Positions 9,556 through 18,249 of a stretch of 64,000 nucleotides of DNA are shown here, in pieces (within the stretch, counting starts at the first letter, position 1; each line of letters opens with the position of its first letter). This DNA is from Phytomonas francai (Eukaryota > Euglenozoa > Kinetoplastea > Trypanosomatida > Trypanosomatidae). The notes under the pieces were generated by a model. It saw only the letters and a program-made list of their open reading frames with translations. It had not been told where the DNA came from and did no database searches. The translations under genes were made by a program, and so were the position numbers. The stretch spans positions 1,426,958 to 1,490,957 of the forward strand of contig MJCC01000002.1 of the NCBI GenBank assembly GCA_001766655.1, in the 5' to 3' direction.

Positions 9556-10617
9556 ATGTCGTACGGAGGAGTCAAGTATATGCCATCTAATATTATTCGT
9601 CGTCGTAATAATGGCGAGGAAAACGCTGATATCCTGAGTACCGCAGACCGCTTTCGCGATCGCTTCGAGAAAGAATCCGTGAAGGATCGCAAGGAGGAAG
9701 CCACGACAATGGTGAACGAGTACTACGACATGGTCACCGACTTTTACGAATTCGGATGGGGTCAGAGTTTCCACTTCGCCCCACGTTATGCACAGGAAAG
9801 TTTCTACGAATCTCTCATGCGCCATGAGTTTTTCCTCGCTTCGCGCGCAGGGTTTAAGGAGGGGGACCATATTTTGGATATCGGCTGCGGTGTGGGCGGT
9901 CCTGCCCGCAATTTCGTGCGCTTCACGCGATGCAATATCACCGGTGTAAATAATAACAGCTATCAGATTCGTCGAGCGCGGGCCCACGACGCCGCTTTCG
10001 GAATGTCAAGCCATATTAATTACGTCAAGGCTGACTTTTGCAATACCGGGCTCCCCGATAATTCCTTCGACGGCGCCTATGCAATCGAGGCGACCTGCCA
10101 TGCCAAGGATAAGGTGGAGTGCTATAGCGAAATCTACCGCATGATCAAGCCCGGTAGTGTCTTTGTCGTCTACGAGTGGTGTACGACAGACAAGTACGAC
10201 CCCAATAACGAGCGACACCGCAAGATTAAGCACCACATCGAGCTTGGGGACAGCCTGCCGGACCTGGAGTCGACCAAGCAGGCGCTCGAGGCCATGAAGG
10301 CCGCGGGGTTCGAGATCGAGGAGGCGTACGACCTCGCCGAAAAGTTCGCGGCGAGCCCAGTGAAAAACGTCTCGTGGTATAACGTCCTACAGGGAGATTA
10401 TTCCACCTTGCAGGGCTTCCGTGCGACCCCGTTAGGACGCTTTTTCACCTCTTCGATGTGCCGCGTGATGGAGTTTGTGGGCCTGGCCCCCAAGGGTGTC
10501 TGCAAGACGCTGGGGATTCTCGAGGAAGCCGCGGTTTACCTCGTCGAGGGAGGCGAGAAGGGGATCTTCACGCCGTGCTTTTACATGCGTGGCCGCAAGC
10601 CCCTCAATAAGAAGTGA
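9556..10617 (+). CDS. SMT: Sterol 24-C-methyltransferase
   Basis: A 353-residue methyltransferase. It has the sterol-specific YEFGWGQSFHFA block (residues 64-75), the SAM-binding motif LDIGCGVGGPAR (107-118), EATCHAKDKV and YEWCTTDKYDP, all in the order found in ERG6/SMT. The enzyme transfers a methyl group from S-adenosylmethionine to C-24 of the sterol side chain in ergosterol-type synthesis, associated with the endoplasmic reticulum in related organisms. The N-terminal 25 residues are variable and basic. Length matches the family and no key motif is missing. It directly follows the base J enzyme gene on the same strand. Confidence 0.95.
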   Translation: MSYGGVKYMPSNIIRRRNNGEENADILSTADRFRDRFEKESVKDRKEEATTMVNEYYDMVTDFYEFGWGQSFHFAPRYAQESFYESLMRHEFFLASRAGFKEGDHILDIGCGVGGPARNFVRFTRCNITGVNNNSYQIRRARAHDAAFGMSSHINYVKADFCNTGLPDNSFDGAYAIEATCHAKDKVECYSEIYRMIKPGSVFVVYEWCTTDKYDPNNERHRKIKHHIELGDSLPDLESTKQALEAMKAAGFEIEEAYDLAEKFAASPVKNVSWYNVLQGDYSTLQGFRATPLGRFFTSSMCRVMEFVGLAPKGVCKTLGILEEAAVYLVEGGEKGIFTPCFYMRGRKPLNKK

Positions 10618-11587
10618 AATGGGGTTGCAATTATGCAATCATAAGGCAATAGCCCTATTTTTATTTTTGTAACACTGAAATCTATAATTTACTGATGAAA
10701 GCGTTGCAATACTGAATTCTTTTTTTTTCTTTTGTAGTTATTGCGATGCGGCAGCTTCTTCGAGAATGAACTTTTTTTTCAATAAAGTGGGGAAAAAATA
10801 AAGTCAAAGAAAAGGAAATAATAACGAAAGTTCTTATCTTTAATGGTTGAGTGGAAAAATTTGATCTTTTTTGCACATTTATACGATTTATTTGAAACAC
10901 AAAAATGCAACATTGTCATGTTATAGCTATTGTTTGTGTTGCCACTCTTATGATTATAAAATAAAGAACTTAGTTTCGATAATTCGTTTTCGGCCAGTCT
11001 ATATAAACACAGGAGGTGTGACATTAGTATGATAAGTATCTAAACAATTAATATTTTTTTTTGATTTTTTGAGCATAAGTATTTTTATTGAATATAAAGC
11101 AGAAAAGGTAATGAAATGGGTCTCTGGTATGAAGGTGTTTTCTTTAAAATATAATAGTCAAGAACATGTTAGAAAGTACAAGGGACGGCTTAAAATAGTA
11201 GAATAATTGCACTTAACTTTTATTGCGATAACCATTACTTCGCTTTTGTTCTTTAAAGGGTATTTTTTTTATTTTTATTTTATTTTCCATTTTTTAAATA
11301 AAGTTTAATATATGTTCCAGGGAATCGATGAAACCGAAAAAATCCTTTGCCATGCTGTTGTTGTGTCCATTTACGATTCATTACTATTTGTCTTTAAATA
11401 CAGACACCCTTTCCGCTTTATTTTCATGCCTAATTTGAGACACTTTTAAGAACATTAGATGAAATACATTTGAATTTCGTGAAAGGATTTCCATTTTCAA
11501 GATTGCACTCTCCTTGCCTTCAATTAGGAGGCATCTAATACCCCAAACCGGCCAATAATAATATCAATTCAAGAACAGAGCAAATAG
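10618..11587. other. AT-rich spacer
   Basis: Nearly 1 kb without a plausible gene. It has T-rich and A-rich runs (for example around 10715-10735 and 11055-11085), several short imperfect hairpins, and no recognisable RNA motif. Confidence 0.55.
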
Positions 11588-12580
11588 ATGTCTACAGAAG
11601 CCTCTGATATGGATTTTGACGACGTCGTGCATCGTCTCGTTAGCATCGCCTTCAACTCGATGAATCCAGATGAAGAAGGGGTTCTCTCGCTGTGCGAGGT
11701 TCATGAGCGCTTCAACGCCGTTGTGCACCCTCGCGTGAAGGAGGGGGTGATGGCGCCCGGTAAGGCACGCGATCGCCTGCTCTACCTCTTCGGCACCTGC
11801 GCGAACGAGCACGATGGCGGCATCACTTTCGACGAGTTTCTGACCTTTCACCAGAAACTTATTCATGAAGCCTGGCATGAGCACGTGAGCGATGTGCATG
11901 CCTTTGTCAAAAACACTATTATGGGGTTATGGCGGCTAGGGAACCTTCTCTTGCCAACTGGCATCCGACCAGTCATTGCAAGCGACGAAATGCCCCGCGC
12001 GCTCTACGCAACGATGCTGATGACCCTGCTTTGGGTAGAAAAAGATCCTCAACGGGAGGGAAAGTACATTATCAAGGGGATTAAAGATGTAGTACGACCT
12101 ATTTTTCGCCGTGGCGACATTCCAGATGATCTCCAGGGCCATTTTGCGTACCCATCGGAGATTACCGGCCTGAAGGTGGAGTATTTACCGACTCAGATCG
12201 CGATAAAGCGATGGCTTGATTTTGTGTGGGAGTACGATGAGGGGAGGTACTGCGGGGTGCAGGGGATTATCTCCGCCCAGGTTGATTTAGACGTCCTACC
12301 ACCCTCTTTACGCCAGTTTATTGTGGAGCATAGCACGGCGGTCGATCAACTCCACTGCGATAAGTTTGTTAAAACAAGTATTAGCGTGAACCCGATGTAT
12401 AAGTGCACGAGTCAGACGTACGGCGTCGGTTCGATTCAGGAATGCCGTAAATTGCATCGATGGAAGGTCGAATCAATGATGGGTAGGCAGTATGGGATTC
12501 AATATCATGGCTTGCCGAAGGGGATACACTCGAGGATGGGGCCTACGGTTTGTCACGCTGCCACAAGAATCAATTTATGA
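11588..12580 (+). CDS. EF-hand domain protein of unknown function
   Basis: A 330-residue protein starting MSTEASDMDFDDVVHRLV. Two EF-hand-like loops lie in the N-terminal third. The first (NPDEEGVLSLCE) has acidic or polar residues at positions 1, 3, 5 and 12 with the central Gly, and looks competent to bind calcium. The second (ANEHDGGITFDE) lacks the first acidic ligand. The remaining two thirds (GLWRLGNLLLPTGIRP..., then GRQYGIQYHGLPKGI near the end) match no family I recognise. There is no signal peptide or membrane segment. The EF-hand pair attached to a long unique C-terminal region is common among flagellar and cytoskeletal proteins of trypanosomatids; that localisation is a guess. Confidence 0.7.
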   Translation: MSTEASDMDFDDVVHRLVSIAFNSMNPDEEGVLSLCEVHERFNAVVHPRVKEGVMAPGKARDRLLYLFGTCANEHDGGITFDEFLTFHQKLIHEAWHEHVSDVHAFVKNTIMGLWRLGNLLLPTGIRPVIASDEMPRALYATMLMTLLWVEKDPQREGKYIIKGIKDVVRPIFRRGDIPDDLQGHFAYPSEITGLKVEYLPTQIAIKRWLDFVWEYDEGRYCGVQGIISAQVDLDVLPPSLRQFIVEHSTAVDQLHCDKFVKTSISVNPMYKCTSQTYGVGSIQECRKLHRWKVESMMGRQYGIQYHGLPKGIHSRMGPTVCHAATRINL

Positions 12581-13079
12581 ATATGTTTCTTGTATGGGGA
12601 AGAAGAGTGCTTAGCCTCATATTTGGTGAAATTATGTAAAATGAAAAGTACTTGGCCTTTTCGTTTGATTTATTTCTAGCTTCATTATTTCTATGCCTGA
12701 TATGCGCATGTTATTTTCCCATCACAGCCATGACACGATCTTTATGTAGAAATTGTGCGAAGGGGTCACCTTCAGAAATATTCAAAAATAAATTACTCAC
12801 AACAGTTAGAGACTATAGAGTAAGCAACATCAAACTTTTATCCTCTGTGCGTGTGGCGCTACCTTTTCGAACGGGGAATGCAAAAACTCTCTCATCTCCA
12901 TTTTGCTTCCATTAATAATGTTCCCCCAAAGCAGAAAAAGGGTCAAAAGAAGAGGAATATTTCACGCACTCTAGTATATTTAGTTAGCCTTGGCTGTTCG
13001 TGTAGGAGGTATTCCATTATTCATATTTTTTTAAAAATTTTATTGTTGTTGCTATAGAATCAACCACGCACTTCGCTGG
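12581..13079. other. Spacer before the cullin-like gene
   Basis: AT-rich, non-coding 499 bases. A T-rich run at about 13020-13050 lies shortly before the next ATG and may act in trans-splicing. Nothing else was recognised. Confidence 0.5.
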
Positions 13080-16000
13080 ATGCCCCCCACCGCCGGCCAT
13101 TTCCCTCTCTCGCGGTTCTCCGAGCTCTGGTTGGAGGTCAATGCGGATCTCGTGAGCCTCGTGCGTGCGGCCTTCGGCGAGTTTCCGTTCCGCGTGGGGG
13201 CTCCCATGGAGGCGGGGGCGGCGCCGTGGCCTTCCTCGGAGAGCCCGTCCCTTCTCGCGGTCTACGCAAAAGTGCACGGGCTGATCGCGGGGCTGGGGCT
13301 CGTGGAGGGCCGGCGGCGTCGACAGGAGCTTTTGCTCCGTCTGATGACCACCGCCATCGGGGCGTGGCTTCGCCTGATGTGCGATGCCACCGGGGGCCGG
13401 CTGCGGATGCCGCGCGCCGTCGACTATCCGATTTTTGACTTCCAGCGCATCGCGATCGGCCCCCTGGCGGGTTTGCCTGCCCAGCCAGGCGAGATGGAGG
13501 CAATAATCGAGGATAACGAGGACGACTCCGGGGGGCAAGAGGGGGAGGAGGAGCGGGGTGGCATGGATGGGGCCGATTCGAAGGCGCGCCACGACACCGC
13601 TGCCGTGCTTTCTCTCGGAGTTGACCCGGAAAACGTTTCTGGGTGCTCGAATGTCCTATGGGAGGCGGAGGATTCTCAACAATTATGGGGGGAGGTTCTC
13701 AAGAGAACGCGCGATGCTTGGAGAACGTGTGCATCGAAGGAACTTTTTCTGACCCCCCCATTCGCTCCTGTGAATGAAGAAGAGGAGGGCTCTAGATTCG
13801 GAAACGAAAAGGACCTTAAGTATGCTGAGCAGACGGCTGGAGTGCGCGCGATGCTAACGCTCGCGTGTCATTTTCATCGCCTTCAGGACATCTTGTCGGT
13901 TGTGTTTCTTTGTCTAGGATCTCAGCATCCTAATGGCGGCGGGAGCATGAAAGTGCATCATTATGGAGAAATGAATGGCGCCAAAGACCCTAAAACGAAA
14001 ACTCGTGCTGTAAGAAATACTGCAATCAACGAGTTATGCCGATGTATAGTTGGCTCTTTCCTTAAAACTAACCTAAAGTGGATCAGTACGGTTTTGAAGG
14101 ACATCACAAACTTCACGATTGGGCGAGAAGAGCTGGATTTGCTCTGGTCAATGCCGCTTATGCCGCATCAGTCTGCCGTTCATCCCTGTTGTAATGGATC
14201 TTTGCCCATTCCGCTCCTAAGGCCGTCCGCCACCGGTGAAGACGCTACTGAAGGCGAGGCTCCTCCGGAGAATTCAAAATTATTAAACGCGAATCCCCTC
14301 ACCTCAGGGATTAGGCAGGAGCCTTCCTCCTCGCTTTTTTCGACGCGAAGCGCTCAGCAGGAGGGATTTCAGGCCCCCGAAGGGGTTAGTCTGAAACGCG
14401 TTTCGTGTGTGTACACCATGATCGAGGAGTGTGGGGCGGACGACCTGCTCAAGTGCGTCGTGCGGGAGGTTTCGAGGTGTTGTTTGGCGCATGGCCAGAG
14501 GGTGGCGAATGCGTCCGTGGGCGCCCTTCTCTACCCCCCACAGATGCCCCTTCCTGTCTTTCCTGGGGAGGGGCGGCCCACTGCGAGCCCTTCTTTCGAG
14601 AAAGGCGGCGTTGCGCAGGCGAATCAAGCCCTTCGTGGCGCGCTCCAGGGCTTCGTTCGCTTGCGCTCCGCGCTCATGATGTTCAACACGGGGACGACGC
14701 ATTACATGGATGCCCTCACCCCGCACGGGCGGGGTTTACTTATTAAAGGTCTCAAGGCCTTCATGGATGGGCTCGCCGACGGCCCCGCCGCCCTGCATTT
14801 TGCCGAGCAGTGGGGCGTCGCGATGTGGATTCAGTTCTGCGAGGAGACAAGCAGCGCAAAGCCGCGGCCAGGCGCCACCGTGCATGGCGCGAAAGGACAC
14901 GCCCTCCCTTTGAAGCCGTCTTCACTTCCCACCAGCGATGGGGCACGAACGTTTTCGCCTACGAAGAGTTCTTCTCCGACCCTTGACGTCGGCCGCGAGC
15001 GCGCGGCGTCGAGCCTGGGCTCCTTTGCGGAGGTCATTTCTTGCTCAACAAACGCCCTGGCGGAGAAGGAGCGGGACGCCTGGCTGCGCTGCGCGACCTG
15101 CTCGGAGCCCGACCCGGACTATGCCAACGGCGGCCCCCCCATCTTTCCCCTCGAAAGGGAGGGGTCGGAGCTCCACGAGGCCGCCCTCCTGCCAGGCGAC
15201 GGCCTCCCCACATTTTTGTACCTTTTCGCCCGAAAAGGTCGCGCGCGACGGCACGTGCTGAGCTGCCTCGCGCAGCGCATCCATTCGTATCTTAGGGAGC
15301 TTTTACATAGCTCGATGAACGACAAGCCCGAACGCACGCCCCATTCTCACCCGAAGGCTTCCTTTCAGCCGCTTCCCCCAAACGTGTTTGAGATGTGCGT
15401 GTTTATGCTCAAAATGACGCAAACCGCGTTTGACCGGACTCCTGCGCGGGATGGGAGGGCCATCAACGGAATTCGTGGGGCTGGCGGCCGGGCCGCGCAG
15501 GACTCGTTTGGTGGCGAGTCGTCAAGTGTTCGCGACGACATCTACCCGGACGCGCGTGATTTTGGTGGCTGCGCTTTTCAAAACTTGGGTGAAACTGCTC
15601 TGTATGTACTTTACAGGGGTCTTCGTTCATTTTTCGGTGAGTTCGAAAAGAGCGTCTGCTTCACGCTAGCGCATGCCTTGCGTGCGCAGGTAGCGGAAAA
15701 CGTGAAAGCCCTTTACTCCGCGGACACCAAAACGACGTTGCTAAATCCCACTGTACGATCTACGAAGTCGGTGAGTGCGGCCTCTTTCGATGTCATTGGC
15801 ATCCTCCTCGAACTCACCTCTCTGCTTCCCACGAAGGAGTTGTTTATTTCCTTCTACCAAAACCTTATGGTGCCCTGCGTCTTTCGGCTCGAGAAGCTCG
15901 CGCGACTGGAAGTTGAGAAGGAGGTGGTTTCGCGGATAGTTCAATGTCTGGGCGTCTCGGCAGGGGCGCCGTGTTTAGCGCTTCTGCGAGACCTCAGCCG

Positions 16001-17933
16001 TGCGGTGAGCGAGGTCCATCAGCTGGAGGTGCGAATGAAAGACGAGTGGTTGAGCCGGGCCTGGTCTCGTGACCCCCAACAGGCAAGCTCGATTCCGAAT
16101 GGGGGCGGGGGCCCGAGCGAAACGCAGCAGATGCTCGCGCTTGCCGCCGCCGCCGCCGCCCGCGCCGCGACGCTTCTCCCGTACAACAGCCTAAGCAGGA
16201 CCTTGGCGGCGTTTACCTCTTGCTCCTCGACGTTTAGCGGGAAGATGGCCTTGCAGGAAATTATCACCCAAGGCCACCCCCTTCTTCGACGCGTTTACTT
16301 TCTCTGCGAGGCGTGGTGGAAGCCCCACATCTCGGTTACGCTATCTCACACCCAAATACAATTTCTCTTTGACAAGAAGGGCTTTTTTTCACAGGAGTTC
16401 GTCGACGCCGTGCTGAGGACCGTGTGGTACTATTCCAGCAGCAACTACACTTTAGGCGATACCATCGACCGGATCGAGCTGCAGCCATACCCGGGCTATG
16501 AGGCCTTGCGGACGCAGGGGACCCACAACCGCGCCGACGTCTCCTCGATTGCAAGCGGCAACATTTTCCAGGGCATTTCCTCGGCGCTCACAAAGACGGT
16601 GCAGAAGGGCGGAAATCGTATTTACACCAATTTGCGTCTCACCAAGCGTCGTGGCGGGTCGTTTGGAAACGAGACTTCGGAGGAGGATAACGAGGACGCG
16701 ACCAACGCGCACACGGGGTCCTCGATGGGCGTTAGCTCGCCCTCCGAGGCGCGTTGGAGTGTCTGGCCGCACGCCTTTCCGTCCACCGCGCGCCCATGCC
16801 GTACGATGCCGTCGGGTGGGGCCTTTCCGTTTGAGAGCCCCCGGGACGCCTCGGCGTCGTCGTCGGCGCGGCAGGAGACGACCAGCCAGGCCTCGACGCG
16901 GCGCTACGACGCGCTTCCGCCGGAGGCCGTCGCCTGGGAGTCCCGCCGCCTCTCCTGGCCGATGTGTGGGGGGCGGCTGACCTTCATCCTACGCCCGCTC
17001 CCCCCCTCTTCTTCGTCGTTGTCGTCGTCGTCCGCGTCTTCCTTCCCATCGCGGCGCCGGCGGGCGACGAAGCCGCTCATCGAACTCGACGAGGGCGAGG
17101 GCGAGGGCGGGGAAAGGGAAGGCGGGGGGGGGGCGGCCCGCGAGCGCCCACCCCTTCCGGGCTCGCCGGTCTCCTCGGGGGTTCGGGTGACCGGGCCGCC
17201 GGTGGTGCTGCTTCTCCTGCAGCTCCTCGACCAGGGCCGCGGGGGCGGGCCGCCGCTGATTACGTTCGACTGGCTCTGCGCGCACATGCCGGTGGGGGTC
17301 CCGAAGACGATCGTCGGGCACCTCCTCCACCACCTCCTGCGATTTGGCCTCATCCAGCGCGAGGTGCACCGCGAGATGCGGCAGTACGGGTACTGGATTC
17401 CGGACCAGTTCTCGAACGTCGCGGCCTCTAAAATTACGATCGACCTCACCGTCCCCTTACAGGAATGTGGGTTTGCGGAGATGGGATTTAATTACCACGC
17501 GGCCTATCCCACAAAGGCAACACAGCAGCCCTCCGTGGGCTCGGGAATCGAAAAGGGTGGCGTCGGTAGGTGGAATGGGGGGCGGTCGTGGCGAAGCTCA
17601 CCCAAGGCTTCTTGCTCGTGTTCGATGAGCTTTTCGGAGTACCAAGCCTCTCAAAAATCGCAAACACCAGCCTGCAGTCTAAACTGCTCCGAGGAGGACA
17701 ACAACGAGCATCGGGTTTTCATCACCAAACTACGCAGGATGGAGTTGTGCATTATCGAGACCTTGAAGAAATCCGACACCATGAGCCATTCAGAGTTGTT
17801 CAAGCACGTGGCGGAGAAGCTCCAAGATCGTTTTCCCGTGTCCATGTCATTATTCAAGGTGGGCATTTCTAACCTGATTGAGAAGGAATTCATCGAAAAC
17901 AAGGGCCATGATGTATATGCTTACCTAGTCTAA
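13080..17933 (+). CDS. Very large divergent cullin-family protein
   Basis: A 1617-residue protein, about twice the size of ordinary cullins. Cullin features sit at the C-terminal end. The segment LSWPMCGGRLTFIL resembles the cullin-homology strand. A winged-helix-like stretch (VVLLLLQLLDQ... LITFDWLCAHMPVGVPKTIVGHLLHHLLRFGLIQRE) follows. The terminal domain RRMELCIIETLKKSDTMSH...RFPV...LIEKEFIE...VYAYLV matches the cullin NEDD8 domain, with Lys1563 aligned to the neddylated lysine. Cullins scaffold RING-type ubiquitin ligases. The N-terminal 1100 residues hold long Ser/Gly/Pro-rich inserts between helical blocks, and the stalk is hard to trace. APC2 is the main alternative, but the C-terminal domain looks more like a neddylated cullin. 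GC content rises sharply at about 16.7-17.4 kb. Confidence 0.7.
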   Translation: MPPTAGHFPLSRFSELWLEVNADLVSLVRAAFGEFPFRVGAPMEAGAAPWPSSESPSLLAVYAKVHGLIAGLGLVEGRRRRQELLLRLMTTAIGAWLRLMCDATGGRLRMPRAVDYPIFDFQRIAIGPLAGLPAQPGEMEAIIEDNEDDSGGQEGEEERGGMDGADSKARHDTAAVLSLGVDPENVSGCSNVLWEAEDSQQLWGEVLKRTRDAWRTCASKELFLTPPFAPVNEEEEGSRFGNEKDLKYAEQTAGVRAMLTLACHFHRLQDILSVVFLCLGSQHPNGGGSMKVHHYGEMNGAKDPKTKTRAVRNTAINELCRCIVGSFLKTNLKWISTVLKDITNFTIGREELDLLWSMPLMPHQSAVHPCCNGSLPIPLLRPSATGEDATEGEAPPENSKLLNANPLTSGIRQEPSSSLFSTRSAQQEGFQAPEGVSLKRVSCVYTMIEECGADDLLKCVVREVSRCCLAHGQRVANASVGALLYPPQMPLPVFPGEGRPTASPSFEKGGVAQANQALRGALQGFVRLRSALMMFNTGTTHYMDALTPHGRGLLIKGLKAFMDGLADGPAALHFAEQWGVAMWIQFCEETSSAKPRPGATVHGAKGHALPLKPSSLPTSDGARTFSPTKSSSPTLDVGRERAASSLGSFAEVISCSTNALAEKERDAWLRCATCSEPDPDYANGGPPIFPLEREGSELHEAALLPGDGLPTFLYLFARKGRARRHVLSCLAQRIHSYLRELLHSSMNDKPERTPHSHPKASFQPLPPNVFEMCVFMLKMTQTAFDRTPARDGRAINGIRGAGGRAAQDSFGGESSSVRDDIYPDARDFGGCAFQNLGETALYVLYRGLRSFFGEFEKSVCFTLAHALRAQVAENVKALYSADTKTTLLNPTVRSTKSVSAASFDVIGILLELTSLLPTKELFISFYQNLMVPCVFRLEKLARLEVEKEVVSRIVQCLGVSAGAPCLALLRDLSRAVSEVHQLEVRMKDEWLSRAWSRDPQQASSIPNGGGGPSETQQMLALAAAAAARAATLLPYNSLSRTLAAFTSCSSTFSGKMALQEIITQGHPLLRRVYFLCEAWWKPHISVTLSHTQIQFLFDKKGFFSQEFVDAVLRTVWYYSSSNYTLGDTIDRIELQPYPGYEALRTQGTHNRADVSSIASGNIFQGISSALTKTVQKGGNRIYTNLRLTKRRGGSFGNETSEEDNEDATNAHTGSSMGVSSPSEARWSVWPHAFPSTARPCRTMPSGGAFPFESPRDASASSSARQETTSQASTRRYDALPPEAVAWESRRLSWPMCGGRLTFILRPLPPSSSSLSSSSASSFPSRRRRATKPLIELDEGEGEGGEREGGGGAARERPPLPGSPVSSGVRVTGPPVVLLLLQLLDQGRGGGPPLITFDWLCAHMPVGVPKTIVGHLLHHLLRFGLIQREVHREMRQYGYWIPDQFSNVAASKITIDLTVPLQECGFAEMGFNYHAAYPTKATQQPSVGSGIEKGGVGRWNGGRSWRSSPKASCSCSMSFSEYQASQKSQTPACSLNCSEEDNNEHRVFITKLRRMELCIIETLKKSDTMSHSELFKHVAEKLQDRFPVSMSLFKVGISNLIEKEFIENKGHDVYAYLV

Positions 17934-18249
17934 ACACCGACTCTTATAGTGAGAGATAGAGACATGGAAACCAATGGCGATTTTCGATAGGTGCTGACTT
18001 TTGGTAGCGCATCTAGTATTCAAGTAAAAGAGGGAAGGGGGCAGCAAAAACAAAAGCGCATAAAATTCACTCGATGATATTACCCCAAAAATGGAGAAAT
18101 GCAGTTATTCTCCTCTTTCCTTATCTTTGTCCACTTCTGCTCTTTACTAAGGTTAGTTGGTTTTTTTTTTTTCAGATATTATCTTTGGGAAACCATCATT
18201 AGTCGTCTGGATAACAATAAAAAAATTACACAAAAAATTGTTCAGAGTC
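17934..18249. other. Spacer upstream of the DPP8/9-like gene
   Basis: Non-coding 316 bases made of the cullin gene 3' flank, the splice-acceptor tract at 18160-18175 and a short 5' leader. Confidence 0.5.
18160..18175 (+). promoter_or_regulatory. Polypyrimidine tract and trans-splice acceptor deciding the DPP start
   Basis: A run of T ending in TTCAG (AG at 18174-18175) lies 75 bases before the ATG at 18250. In-frame codons upstream of it, including a TTG at 18157, would be removed by spliced-leader addition, so the ATG is the start. Confidence 0.6.

Noticed and set aside
18157..18249. N-terminal extension of the DPP8/9-like protein from a TTG
   Set aside because: Non-ATG start; the frame runs across the poly-T/CAG splice acceptor, so this part is removed or untranslated.
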